DNA of 64,000 nucleotides from Thermaerobacter sp. PB12/4term. Lineage in GTDB: Bacteria > Bacillota > Sulfobacillia > Thermaerobacterales > Thermaerobacteraceae. Under the pieces are notes generated by a model, which searched no databases, had not been told where the DNA came from, and saw only the letters and a list, made by a program, of their open reading frames with translations. The position numbers and the translations under genes were made by a program. Location: assembly GCF_003403315.2 (NCBI RefSeq), contig NZ_CP048407.1, forward strand, positions 682,001 through 746,000. The letters run 5' to 3'. This document shows positions 17,508 to 26,470 of this stretch, one piece after another. The stretch's first letter is position 1, and every line of letters starts with the position of its first letter.

Positions 17508-19562
17508 TTGGACCCTGCTGCCGCTCCCTTGCGCATCGCCGTCGCCCAGGTCAACGTCACGGTGGGCGATCTGGAAGGCAACGCCCGCAAGCTGGCCCGG
17601 TTCGCGGCCGATGCCGCTCAAGCCGGCGCCGACCTGGTGGTCTTCCCCGAGCTGGCCCTGACGGGTTATCCGCCGGAAGATCTGGTCTTCCGGCCGGCCT
17701 TCGTCGACACCACCCGCCACTGGCTGGGGTGGCTGGCCGGGGAGCTGGCCGCGGGGCCCGTGGCCCTGGTGGGGTTTGTCCACCGGGACCGGGACCTCTA
17801 CAACGCCGCCGCGGTACTCCAGGGCGGGCAGATCAGGGCGGTGGCCTGCAAGCGGTTTTTGCCCAACTACGGGGTATTCGACGAGGAGCGCTACTTCGCC
17901 CCCGGCCGGCGGGCCCTGGTGCTGCACCTGCGGGGCGTGGCCCTGGGCGTCAGCATCTGCGAAGACCTCTGGTACCCCCACGGGCCCATCCGGGAGCAGG
18001 CCCTGGCCGGCGGGGCGGAGATCCTGCTCAACCTGTCCGCCTCCCCGTACCACATGGGCAAGCCCCGGGAGCGGGAGGGGCTGCTGATCACCCGGGCCAC
18101 CGACTTCGGCGTGGCCATCGTCTACGCCAACCTGGTGGGCGGCCAGGACGAGCTGGTCTTCGACGGCCACAGCCTGGTGGTCGACGCCGGCGGCCAGGTC
18201 GCCGCCCGGGGCCGCCCCTTTGCCGAGGACCTGTTCTTCTGGGACTACGACCCGGCGGCCGCCGCCGTGGCCCGCTGGCACGAGCCCCGTTACCGCCACA
18301 TGCCGGTGACGCCCGAGGAGGCGGCCCGGGTCGAGCATGTCGACCTGGACGAACCGGCCGCCGGAGGCGGCCCCGGGGGGCGACCCCCCGGCCCGGTGGC
18401 TGGGTCGGGGGTTGCGGTGCCCGGGGTGGCGGCGCCCGGGACGGCTCCGGAGGCGCCGGCGGCTCCGCAGCCGCCGGAAGGGCCTGCGGCGTTCCAGGGG
18501 GCTCCGCCTGCCGAGACGTCCCGATCGCCCCTGGTGTCGGGGCCGGCCGCGCACCCTGCCTCACCCCCACTGGCCGTGGCATCCCGGCAGGCGGGGACGG
18601 CTGGAGATCCCCCGCCGCTTCAGCCGGTTCGGCCGCCGGTGGCGTCGCGCCCGCCGCTTCCGCCCCGGCAGGTAGAGGTGCTGGAGGGCGAGGCAGAGGT
18701 CTACGCCGCCCTGGTGCTGGCCCTGCGGGACTATTTCGAGAAGAACGGCTTTCGCCGGGCGTGGCTTGGTCTCAGCGGCGGCATCGACTCCGCCCTGGTG
18801 GCCTGCCTGGCGGCCGATGCCCTGGGCCCCCGGCAGGTGACGGGCGTGCGCATGCCATCGCCCTTCACCTCCGCCTCCAGCCTGGACGATGCCGAGGCCG
18901 TGGCCCGCAACCTGGGCATCGGCCTTGAGACCATTCCCATCGGCGAGATCTTCGGCGCCTTCCGGCAGGCCCTGGCGCCCCTGTTCGGCGACCGGCCCTT
19001 CGACGTGGCGGAGGAGAACCTGCAGGCCCGCATCCGCGGCACCCTGCTCATGGCCCTGGCCAACAAGTTCGGCGGGCTCGTGCTGGCCACCGGCAACAAG
19101 AGCGAGCTGGCCACGGGCTACGCCACCCTCTACGGCGACATGGCCGGCGGCTTCGCGCCCCTCAAGGACGTTCCCAAGACCCTGGTCTACCGGCTGGCCG
19201 CGTACCGGAACGGCTGGCCCGGGGGCCCGGTGATCCCGCGCTCGGTGCTGGAGAAGGCGCCCACCGCCGAGCTGCGCCCGGGCCAGAAGGATGAGGACAG
19301 CCTGCCCCCTTACGCGGTACTCGACCCGATCCTCGCAGCGTATGTGGAGAGGGACCTGCCCGCCGCCGCCCTGGTGGCCCGGGGGTTCCCTGCCGAAGCG
19401 GTGCGCCGGGCCGTCCACCTGGTGGCGGGCAGCGAGTACAAGCGGCGCCAGGCGGCTCCGGGACCGAAGATCACGGCCCGGGCTTTCGGCCGGGACCGCC
19501 GCTATCCCATTACCAGCGGTTACCGGGAAGCTGTGCCGGGCGATGGGGGCTCCGCGGGCTAA
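17508..19562 (+). CDS. nadE: Glutamine-dependent NAD+ synthetase
   Basis: 684 residues from TTG 17508 with GGGGAGG seven bases upstream. The N-terminal nitrilase-type glutaminase domain (1-280) has Glu48 in VVFPELALTGYPPEDL, a lysine in CKRFLPNYGVFDEERYF and Cys in VSICEDLWYP. The C-terminal synthetase domain (from about 385) has the ATP loop LSGGIDSA (Ser423) and TGNKSELATGYATLYGDMAGGF. It amidates nicotinate adenine dinucleotide with glutamine nitrogen. About 100 residues of Gly/Pro/Ala-rich sequence separate the two domains, whereas relatives have a short linker. The 86-base gap after it leads to the MscS gene. Confidence 0.93.
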   Translation: MDPAAAPLRIAVAQVNVTVGDLEGNARKLARFAADAAQAGADLVVFPELALTGYPPEDLVFRPAFVDTTRHWLGWLAGELAAGPVALVGFVHRDRDLYNAAAVLQGGQIRAVACKRFLPNYGVFDEERYFAPGRRALVLHLRGVALGVSICEDLWYPHGPIREQALAGGAEILLNLSASPYHMGKPREREGLLITRATDFGVAIVYANLVGGQDELVFDGHSLVVDAGGQVAARGRPFAEDLFFWDYDPAAAAVARWHEPRYRHMPVTPEEAARVEHVDLDEPAAGGGPGGRPPGPVAGSGVAVPGVAAPGTAPEAPAAPQPPEGPAAFQGAPPAETSRSPLVSGPAAHPASPPLAVASRQAGTAGDPPPLQPVRPPVASRPPLPPRQVEVLEGEAEVYAALVLALRDYFEKNGFRRAWLGLSGGIDSALVACLAADALGPRQVTGVRMPSPFTSASSLDDAEAVARNLGIGLETIPIGEIFGAFRQALAPLFGDRPFDVAEENLQARIRGTLLMALANKFGGLVLATGNKSELATGYATLYGDMAGGFAPLKDVPKTLVYRLAAYRNGWPGGPVIPRSVLEKAPTAELRPGQKDEDSLPPYAVLDPILAAYVERDLPAAALVARGFPAEAVRRAVHLVAGSEYKRRQAAPGPKITARAFGRDRRYPITSGYREAVPGDGGSAG

Positions 19563-19648
19563 GGGTTTGCTTCAAAGCGTTCACCATTGCCCTGAGGCCC
19601 GCCCGCTGGGCGGCTGTTGCGAAGGATGGTGTGTGGGGAGGTGGAACC

Positions 19649-20857
19649 GTGACGGGTGAGATGGATCTCTTCGCCATGGCCGCTGCACCCTTCACCCGCT
19701 GGCCCATCCTGGGCAATCCTGCCTGGCGCTGGCTCGTGGCCCTGGGCATCGCCGTGGCGGTCCTGCTGTTGCTGTTGCTGCTCCGGGACCGCCTGGCCTC
19801 GCGGCTGGCCCACCTGGCCGGCCGGACCGCCAGTGCCTGGGACGACTTCCTCGTCGAGCTGCTGCAGCGCCGCACCGGGTTCCTCACCCTGCTGGCGGTG
19901 GCCGTGTGGGCCGGGTCCCATGCCCTGCTGATCCCCGAGCCCGTCGCCTTCCGCATCCGCCAGATCACCTCCATCGTGTTGATCCTCCAGGTGGCTCTCT
20001 GGGCCAACTACGCCATCGGCTTCTTCCTGACCCGGGCCTTCGAGGCCCGCGGTGACGACGAAGAGGTGGCGGCGGCCCTGGCCGGTGCCCAGCTGCTCTC
20101 CCGGGTCGGGCTCTGGACCGTGGTCATCCTGGTGGTCCTGCGGCAGCTAGGCATGGACATCACCGCCCTGGTCGCCGGCCTGGGCATCGCCGGCATCGCG
20201 GTGGGCCTGGCCCTGCAGAACGTGCTGGGGGATCTCTTTGCGTCCCTCTCCATCGTGCTTGACAAGCCCTTTGTCGTGGGCGATTTCATCGTGGTTGACA
20301 ACTTCGCCGGTACCGTCCAGCACGTGGGCATCAAGACCACCCGCGTTCGCGCCCTGACCGGCGAGGAGATCGTCTTCAGCAACGCCGACCTGCTCAAGAG
20401 CCGCGTGCGCAACATGAAGCGCATGGCCGAGCGGCGGGTGGAGTTTCGCCTCGGTGTGCCCTACGGGACGCCCGTGGAGAAGCTGGAGCGCATTCCCGCC
20501 ATGGTGCGGGAGATCATCGAATCCCAGCCCCAGGTGCGATTCGACCGCGGTCACTTCAAACAACTGGGCGATTCCGCCCTGATCTTCGAGTTCGTCTACT
20601 TCGTGACGGATCCGGATTACCTGCTCTACATGGACATCCAGCAGGCCATCAACCTGGCCATTTACCGCCGCTTCGGCGAAGACGGCATCGACTTCGCCTT
20701 CCCTACCCAGACGGTCCACGTAGTGGAGGGTACAGAGACCATCCCGGCTGAGGCGGCTCGGGCTGAGGGCCAGGGGCCGGTGCGGGTCCAGCCTCAGGAG
20801 CAGAGCGAGCCGGAGGAGCAGGGCCAGACTCGGGCGCGGACGCAGGCGGAGGGTTAG
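19649..20857 (+). CDS. MscS family mechanosensitive ion channel
   Basis: 402 residues from GTG 19649 (GGGGAGG upstream). Membrane helices at about 20-45, 65-85, 100-125, 145-165 and the pore helix (TALVAGLGIAGIAVGLALQNVLGDLFASLSI), followed by the MscS beta domain (FVVGDFIVVDNFAGTVQHVGIKTTRVRALTGEEIVFSN) and the C-terminal alpha/beta domain. The Gln/Glu-rich tail (last 40 residues) is disordered. It releases solutes under hypo-osmotic stress. Assignment is firm. Confidence 0.92.
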   Translation: MTGEMDLFAMAAAPFTRWPILGNPAWRWLVALGIAVAVLLLLLLLRDRLASRLAHLAGRTASAWDDFLVELLQRRTGFLTLLAVAVWAGSHALLIPEPVAFRIRQITSIVLILQVALWANYAIGFFLTRAFEARGDDEEVAAALAGAQLLSRVGLWTVVILVVLRQLGMDITALVAGLGIAGIAVGLALQNVLGDLFASLSIVLDKPFVVGDFIVVDNFAGTVQHVGIKTTRVRALTGEEIVFSNADLLKSRVRNMKRMAERRVEFRLGVPYGTPVEKLERIPAMVREIIESQPQVRFDRGHFKQLGDSALIFEFVYFVTDPDYLLYMDIQQAINLAIYRRFGEDGIDFAFPTQTVHVVEGTETIPAEAARAEGQGPVRVQPQEQSEPEEQGQTRARTQAEG

Positions 20858-20954
20858 GTTTGGCTCGTGATGCCCCGTCGACGAGTATGGCTGGATGCCG
20901 CCCCCGCCGAGCTACCGGCGGCGGGCGGGAACCAGCGCCCCGGGGGGACCGGTG

Positions 20955-23282
20955 ATGCAACCTGACGGTGAGGTAGCCGCTGGACACGCGGCGCGGCGAA
21001 CCGTGCGGCGAACCGGCTGGAAGATACTCCGGCCCGGCGGGGGGTGGGCGGGGCTGCCTCCCGGTGTCCCGCCTGGCCTGGCCGGCGGGGGTTCCGGCGG
21101 CGCTGGGCCGGCGGGCGCCCGTTGGAGTCCCCGCCTGCCGCGGGGGCTCCGGTCGCGCCATTCCGGCGCCACTGTCCTCGGACTGCTGTTGGCCCTGCTT
21201 CTCAGCCTGTTTCTGGCCGGCTGCAGCCGGGCTCCGGGTCCCGACGCCGTCCTGCGCCAGTACCTGGACGCCTGGCAGCGGCAGGACTACGCCGCCGTGT
21301 ACGCCCTGCTGGATGCCACCAGCCGCGAGGCCATCTCCCAGGACGACTTCGCCGACCGCTACCGGCGCATCGAAGAGGGGATCGAGCGCACGGGCCTCTC
21401 GGCGGAGGTGCACGTGCCCGACGACTTCCGCCCGGAGGGGGATCAGGTCACCTTGTCCTTCACCGCCCGCTGGGAGACGGCCCTGGCCGGCGCCTTCACC
21501 CAGGAGTACCAGGCCCAGCTGGTGCGGGAGGAGGAAGGCTGGCGCATCCAGTGGACGCCGGCCCTGATCTTCCCCGACCTCAAGGAGGGCGACAAGGTGC
21601 GGGCCCAGAGCCTGCCGGCCCGGCGGGGCAGCCTCGTGGACCGCAAGGGCCGGCCCCTCGCCCTGGACGAACCGGCCCGCGCCATCGGCCTGGTCCCCGG
21701 CAAGATGGCCGCGGATTCCGCCGAACGGCTGGCCCAGGTGCTCGGCATCTCCACCGCGGCCGTGGAGAAGCAACTGGCGCAGCCCTGGGTCCGGGACGAC
21801 CTGTTCGTCCCCATCGTGACCTGGCCGGAGTCCCGGGCAGAAGCGGCGGAAGAGGACCTGCTGGCCATCCCCGGCGTCCTCATCAGCTCCAGCCGCGAGA
21901 CGGCCCGGTGGTACCCCCACGGCGCCCTGGCCGCCCACACCCTGGGCTACACCGGCCCCATCACCGCCGAGGAGCTGACGGACGAGCGGCGGCAGGCCGG
22001 GTACGGCAGCAACGACCGCATCGGCAAGCAGGGCCTGGAACGTGCGCTGGAGGAAGACCTCCGGGGCCGGCGGGGCGGGCGCATCTGGATCGAGCGGGCC
22101 GACGGCAGCGACGGTCCCGAGATCGCCCGCCGCGAGCCGGAGGCGGGCCGGGACCTGCAGCTGACCCTGGACCTGGACGTCCAGCAGGCGGTGGAACGGG
22201 CCCTGGACGAAACCCTGGGTTCCGCCGGAGCCGGCGCAGGGCGAAGGGGCAGCGGCCAACTGGACGGCCAGGCGGCGGCGGTGGTCCTTGACCCGGCAAC
22301 GGGGGAGGTGCTGGCCCTGGCCAGCCGGCCGGCATTCGACCCCAACCGGCTGGCCGACGGCATCACCGCGGAGGAGTGGCAGGCGCTCAGCGACGATCCC
22401 CGCTCGCCCCTCTATCACAAGGCCCTGGCCGCCCTGACGCCGGGGTCGACCTTCAAGCCCTTCACCGCGGCCGTGGCCCTGGATGAGGGCGTCATCGCCC
22501 CCGACACGGACTTCGGCCCAAGCCCCGAGCGGTGGCAGAAGGACGCCTCCTGGGGTGATTACTACGTCCGCCGGGTGCCCCACCCGCCGGGGCGCGTCGA
22601 CCTGATCCGCGCCCTGGTGTGGTCGGACAACGTCTACTTCGCCCGGGCCGGCCTTGCCCTGGGGGCAGAGCGCTTCCAGCGGGGCCTGACCCGCTTCGGG
22701 CTGGGGGAGGAGGTGCCCTTTGTCCTGGGCGTGGTCCCGGGCCGGGTGGCCGGCGAGGGCGGGATCCAGGGGGAGATCCAGCTGGCCGACAGCGCCTACG
22801 GCCAGGGGCAGGTGCAGGTGAGCCCGCTGCAGCTGGCGGCCATGTACACCGCGTTCCTCCATGACGGCGACGTCCTGCGGCCGCGCCTCCTGCTGGACGA
22901 ACCGGCCTCCGGCCAGCCGGCCGGTACGACGCCCGGCGGCCGCATCTGGAAGGAAGGGGCGGCCCGCCCGGAGACGGCCCAGGTGATCCGGCAGGCGCTG
23001 CGCCAGGTGGTGGCGGACTCCACGGGCACCGCCCACAGCCTGGCGTCTCTCCGGGGCTGGGTGGTTTCGGGCAAGACCGGCACCGCCCAGGTGGCCGGCG
23101 GGGAGCAGGGAGCCCGCTGGCGCTGGTTCGCCGGATGGGCGAACCCGGCCGGGTCCGACGAGCCGCGGCTTCTGATGGTGTTTGCCATCCACCAGCAGGG
23201 GGCGGCGGATGAGGGCAGCCCCAACCCGGCCGTGGTGGCGGCCCGGCGCCTCCTGGAAGCGTGGCGCCCTGAGGCCGATTGA
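20955..23282 (+). CDS. Penicillin-binding transpeptidase with MecA_N-like domain, lipoprotein
   Basis: About 775 residues from ATG 20955 (GGGGGGACC upstream; GTG 20952 is equally possible). After a low-complexity N-region comes a hydrophobic segment ending LFLAGC (Cys90, lipobox). Next an NTF2-like MecA_N domain (about 95-200), a dimerisation domain (RRGSLVDRKGRPLA...), then the transpeptidase: S498TFK, S557DN and K707TG. This is the PBP2a/PBP3-like class B arrangement of Bacillota. It crosslinks peptidoglycan outside the membrane. Several loops are Gly/Pro-rich. Confidence 0.9.
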   Translation: MQPDGEVAAGHAARRTVRRTGWKILRPGGGWAGLPPGVPPGLAGGGSGGAGPAGARWSPRLPRGLRSRHSGATVLGLLLALLLSLFLAGCSRAPGPDAVLRQYLDAWQRQDYAAVYALLDATSREAISQDDFADRYRRIEEGIERTGLSAEVHVPDDFRPEGDQVTLSFTARWETALAGAFTQEYQAQLVREEEGWRIQWTPALIFPDLKEGDKVRAQSLPARRGSLVDRKGRPLALDEPARAIGLVPGKMAADSAERLAQVLGISTAAVEKQLAQPWVRDDLFVPIVTWPESRAEAAEEDLLAIPGVLISSSRETARWYPHGALAAHTLGYTGPITAEELTDERRQAGYGSNDRIGKQGLERALEEDLRGRRGGRIWIERADGSDGPEIARREPEAGRDLQLTLDLDVQQAVERALDETLGSAGAGAGRRGSGQLDGQAAAVVLDPATGEVLALASRPAFDPNRLADGITAEEWQALSDDPRSPLYHKALAALTPGSTFKPFTAAVALDEGVIAPDTDFGPSPERWQKDASWGDYYVRRVPHPPGRVDLIRALVWSDNVYFARAGLALGAERFQRGLTRFGLGEEVPFVLGVVPGRVAGEGGIQGEIQLADSAYGQGQVQVSPLQLAAMYTAFLHDGDVLRPRLLLDEPASGQPAGTTPGGRIWKEGAARPETAQVIRQALRQVVADSTGTAHSLASLRGWVVSGKTGTAQVAGGEQGARWRWFAGWANPAGSDEPRLLMVFAIHQQGAADEGSPNPAVVAARRLLEAWRPEAD

Positions 23283-23325
23283 CCCTCTTGACAAGCGGCG
23301 CTCCTGCAGGCTCAGACTCGGTGGC

Positions 23326-23421
23326 ACCGAAACCGCTGCAGCCCGCCGTACCGAAAGGGCGGCATCCCGGCGCACTGAAACGGCCGCGGCCATCCGCACC
23401 GCAATGGCCCCCACGATCCCG
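23326..23421. repeat. Four 24-bp imperfect tandem repeats abutting the glnR promoter
   Basis: Units start at 23326, 23350, 23374 and 23398, each beginning ACCGAAA, ACTGAAA or ACCGCAA. The fourth ends exactly one base before the -35 box TTGACA at 23422. No gene covers them (the upstream gene ends at 23282). Position suggests a regulatory binding array, but no known operator is recognised. Confidence 0.7.
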
Positions 23422-23450
23422 TTGACACCGCCCCGGCCGGCGCATATACT
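23422..23450 (+). promoter_or_regulatory. Sigma-A promoter of glnR-glnA
   Basis: TTGACA (23422-23427), 17-base spacer, TATACT (23445-23450). Transcription would begin near 23457, leaving a leader of about 105 bases before glnR. Confidence 0.85.
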
Positions 23451-23469
23451 GGCACCAGATCTTAACGCG

Positions 23470-23544
23470 GCTGCCACAAGGGCGTGGCGGCAATCCGGTG
23501 GGCAACGGCGCCCCTGCAGGTTCGACCTGCAGGGGCTTTGTCGT
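23470..23544 (+). promoter_or_regulatory. ANTAR-type antiterminator hairpins and terminator in glnR-glnA leader
   Basis: First hairpin: stem 23470-23477 with 23484-23491 around the loop AAGGGC. Second: GGGC (23500-23503) with GCCC (23510-23513) around AACGGC. Both loops are six bases with A first and G fourth, the pattern bound by ANTAR proteins. The 3' arm of the second hairpin (23510-23513) is also the start of a 12-bp terminator stem (23510-23521 with 23525-23536) followed by TTTGTCGTTT. Second hairpin and terminator exclude each other, so ANTAR binding would let transcription into glnR-glnA proceed. An ANTAR protein is encoded at 25775-26398. Confidence 0.75.
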
Positions 23545-23563
23545 TTCGAGGAGGTGAGGGCAC

Positions 23564-23878
23564 GTGTTTACCATGGGCGCAGCGGAGCGGCTCACGGGAC
23601 TGACCCAGCGGCAAATCCGCTACTACGAGGCCAAGGGCTTGGTCCGCCTTGCGCGCAGTCCCTCCGGACAACGCCTGCTCACGGCCAGGGACATCCGGCA
23701 ACTGCGTCGCATCCGGTGGCTCCTGCAACAGGGGCACAACGTCCACACCATGCGGGTCATACTGGCCGCTGACGGCGCAGGGCTGCAGCCGCAGCGGGGC
23801 GCCCGGGGAAATGGGGGGCAATGGGTAAACAACAAGGGTCGCAGCACGGCATCGCCACGGACCGTCGTCGGACGCTGA
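23564..23878 (+). CDS. glnR: MerR-family GlnR-like nitrogen regulator
   Basis: 104 residues from GTG 23564 (GAGGAGGTGAGG upstream). The winged helix ([59 protein letters not shown]) matches GlnR/TnrA, which bind DNA according to glutamine supply through glutamine synthetase. It is shorter than Bacillus GlnR (about 135), and the last 30 residues are low complexity, so the C-terminal signalling tail may differ. It directly precedes glnA (50-base gap), the standard order. Confidence 0.85.
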   Translation: MFTMGAAERLTGLTQRQIRYYEAKGLVRLARSPSGQRLLTARDIRQLRRIRWLLQQGHNVHTMRVILAADGAGLQPQRGARGNGGQWVNNKGRSTASPRTVVGR

Positions 23879-23928
23879 TCGTATGCACCGGCCCAAGCCT
23901 GGGTCAATCGCTGAGAGGAGGAACCGGC

Positions 23929-25263
23929 GTGAAGAAGATGTCCCCCGGCGACATCAAGGCCGCCATCCGCGACATGAACATCGGCACCATCAGCCTGCAG
24001 TTCACCGACATCCTGGGCACCGTCAAGCACGTGGAGATCCCGGCCAGCCAGATCGACAAGGCCCTGGCCGGCGAGCTGATGTTCGACGGGTCGTCCATCG
24101 AGGGGTTCGTCCGCATCGAGGAGTCCGACATGTACCTGCGGCCGGATCCGGCCACCTTCGTCATCCTGCCGTGGAAGACCCGCGAGGGCCGGCGGACCGC
24201 CCGCCTGATCTGCGACGTCTACAACCCCGACGGCACCCCCTTCGAGGGCGACCCGCGGTATGTGCTCAAGCGCGTGGTGGCCGAAGCCGCGGAGATGGGC
24301 TACGTGATGAATGTGGGCCCCGAGCCCGAGTTCTTCCTCTTTGAACGCGCCTCCGCCGAGCAGGGCCGGACGGTCACCCTGGACCACGCGGGCTACTTCG
24401 ACCTGGCGCCGGTGGACAAGGGCGAGGAGGTACGGGCGGAGATCGTCCTCACCCTGCAGGAGATGGGCTTCGAGATTGAGGCCGCCCACCACGAGGTGGC
24501 GCCTTCCCAGCACGAGATCGACTTCAAGTACGCCGACGCCGTGACCACCGCGGACAACATCGCCACCTTCCGCAGTGTGGTCCGGACCATCGCCCTGCAA
24601 CACGGCCTGCACGCCACCTTCATGCCGAAGCCTCTGTTCGGCGAGAACGGCTCGGGCATGCACCTGCACCAGTCCCTCTTCCGCGGCGACCAGAACGCCT
24701 TCTACGACCCCAACACGCCGGACCGGTTGAGCGACGTCTGCAAGCAGTACATCGCCGGCATCATGGAGCACGCGCGGGCCATCACCGCGGTGACGAACCC
24801 CCTGGTCAATTCCTACAAGCGGCTGGTGCCGGGGTACGAGGCGCCGGTATATGTGGCGTGGTCGTATCGCAACCGCAGTCCCATGATCCGGATCCCGGCC
24901 AAGCGGGGCCTTAGCACCCGCATCGAGCTGCGCTCGCCCGACCCCGCGTGCAACCCGTACCTGGCGCTGGCGGTGATCCTGAAGGCGGGTCTGGATGGCA
25001 TCAAGCGGCACCTGACGCCGCCCGATCCCGTGGAGGGCAACATCTACCACATGTCTGAGGCCGAGCGGGAAGAACTCGGCATCGCCAGCCTGCCGGGCTC
25101 GCTGGCCGAGGCGATCCGGGCCCTGGAGCAGGATCCTCTGATCCTGGAGGCCCTGGGCAGCCACGTCGCCTCGCGCTACCTGGAGGCGAAGAAGATCGAG
25201 TGGGACGTCTACCGCACCCAGATCTCGCCGTGGGAGCTGCAAGAGTACCTGGCGAAGTATTGA
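23929..25263 (+). CDS. glnA: Glutamine synthetase type I
   Basis: 444 residues from GTG 23929, chosen because GAGAGGAGG lies eight bases upstream; a longer upstream frame overlaps glnR and is unlikely. Landmarks: [20 protein letters not shown] (Asp-latch region), [69 protein letters not shown]. Length and lack of an adenylylation-type C-terminal region fit the GSI-alpha form of Bacillota, which is feedback-inhibited rather than adenylylated. Makes glutamine from glutamate and ammonia; likely signals to GlnR. Confidence 0.97.
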   Translation: MKKMSPGDIKAAIRDMNIGTISLQFTDILGTVKHVEIPASQIDKALAGELMFDGSSIEGFVRIEESDMYLRPDPATFVILPWKTREGRRTARLICDVYNPDGTPFEGDPRYVLKRVVAEAAEMGYVMNVGPEPEFFLFERASAEQGRTVTLDHAGYFDLAPVDKGEEVRAEIVLTLQEMGFEIEAAHHEVAPSQHEIDFKYADAVTTADNIATFRSVVRTIALQHGLHATFMPKPLFGENGSGMHLHQSLFRGDQNAFYDPNTPDRLSDVCKQYIAGIMEHARAITAVTNPLVNSYKRLVPGYEAPVYVAWSYRNRSPMIRIPAKRGLSTRIELRSPDPACNPYLALAVILKAGLDGIKRHLTPPDPVEGNIYHMSEAEREELGIASLPGSLAEAIRALEQDPLILEALGSHVASRYLEAKKIEWDVYRTQISPWELQEYLAKY

Positions 25264-25338
25264 CCGGTTGACGGGTTCTTGATACCAGCGGCTTCCTCCG
25301 CCGGCCACGCCGGGGAGGAGGGCCCTGTCGCCAGTGCC

Positions 25339-25373
25339 GGCCGGGACCGTGCCCCCGCAGCACGGTCCCGGCC
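25339..25373 (+). terminator. Intrinsic terminator after glnA
   Basis: Perfect 14-bp stem (25339-25352 with 25360-25373), seven-base loop, then GCATTGGTTCC (a poor U-tract). The rest of the 511-base gap to the ANTAR gene is GC-rich; TATGAT at 25570-25575 is the only -10-like word and lacks a clear -35 box. Confidence 0.65.
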
Positions 25374-25774
25374 GCATTGGTTCCATGCCCGCCCACGGGA
25401 GCCTGTGCGCCCGGCTGCGCCGGAGCGGACCGGCGCCGGGCGGTGGTCCCTTGGCTGGTGGACGGGGTCGTTGCTGGGGTTCCCCCGGCCCCCGGTTCCC
25501 TGGATGGGCGGAGGGCGACGGGCGGGGCCCGGCAGGCCGGAGGGCATCCTCAACCGCCGGCCGGCGCCGTATGATAGCGGGGAGGCGCGGCGTCCCGGCG
25601 CAGCGGGACCCTGCGCCGCCGGGACGGCGGCGACGCGGGCGAGAGAGACGCGGGCCCCCGCCCTGGTGCCACCAGGGCTGGCATGGCGCTCCGGCAGGGC
25701 GGCCGGCCCCTTTCGGGGGCGGACCTCCCCGGCCGGGGCGCCGGTGGAGCCGGCAATAGGCGGGGAGGCAAGGG

Positions 25775-26398
25775 ATGAACAAGCCGGAAGTGATCGTGTT
25801 CGGCTTCGACTCCGCAGGCCCCGGGGGCCGCTTGCCCGGGGCCCTTCTGGATACGGGGTGGTCCATCCTGGTGCAGGTGGGGTGGCCGTCGGAACAGTGG
25901 CTTGCCCGCCGGCATGCCGACCTGTTCGTGATGCGTCCCGCGGGCATCGAGCGCCCCGCCGAGCGCACCCGGACCCTGGGCCGGGTGACGGGCAGGCCCG
26001 TGCTGTGGATGGTGGATCCTGGGGACCCGGAGCCCGAGGGATTGTGGCAGCATCTGGCCTCCGAGGATTGGCCGGTCTGGGCGTTGCTCCCCGCCGACGC
26101 CCCCAAGTGGCAGCTGGTGGCCGTCTGCCGGGCGCTGATGGCCGGCGCCGGGCGCCTACAGCAGGCCCGGGAGATGGTGGACGAAGCGATGCGGAAGCTG
26201 GAGGACCGGAAGATCATCGAACGGGCCAAGGGCATCCTCATGGACCGGTTCGACCTGGCGGAATCCGAGGCGTACAAGCGGCTGCGCGACACGGCCATGC
26301 GCCACCGCAAGCCCTTGCGCGAGATTGCGCAGAGCATCATCGAGTTCACCGCCCTGGACGAGACCGGGTCCCGCCGCTCCGGACGCGGGCGGCGGTAG
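25775..26398 (+). CDS. ANTAR-domain RNA-binding antitermination regulator
   Basis: 207 residues, ATG behind GGGGAGGCAAGGG. The C-terminal 60 residues are the ANTAR domain (LEDRKIIERAKGILMDRFDLAESEAYKRLRDTAMRHRKPLREIAQSIIE), preceded by a coiled-coil stretch. Residues 1-125 look like a receiver fold, but the usual phospho-acceptor Asp and neighbouring acidic residues are not obvious, so it may sense a ligand or partner instead. ANTAR dimers hold paired hexaloop hairpins and block terminator formation. Such hairpin pairs lie in the leaders of glnR-glnA upstream and of the convergent ammonium transporter, its probable targets. Confidence 0.88.
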   Translation: MNKPEVIVFGFDSAGPGGRLPGALLDTGWSILVQVGWPSEQWLARRHADLFVMRPAGIERPAERTRTLGRVTGRPVLWMVDPGDPEPEGLWQHLASEDWPVWALLPADAPKWQLVAVCRALMAGAGRLQQAREMVDEAMRKLEDRKIIERAKGILMDRFDLAESEAYKRLRDTAMRHRKPLREIAQSIIEFTALDETGSRRSGRGRR

Positions 26399-26405
26399 GG
26401 AGAAC

Positions 26406-26444
26406 GCACCGGCCCGCAAGGCCGGTGGCCTTGCGGGCCGGTGC
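26406..26444. terminator. Bidirectional terminator between ANTAR gene and ammonium transporter gene
   Basis: Perfect 18-bp stem (26406-26423 with 26427-26444) and three-base loop, centred between two convergent stops. No marked U-tract on either side. Confidence 0.75.
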
Positions 26445-26470
26445 GGGGCCGTGGGGAATGTCCCCTGGAT

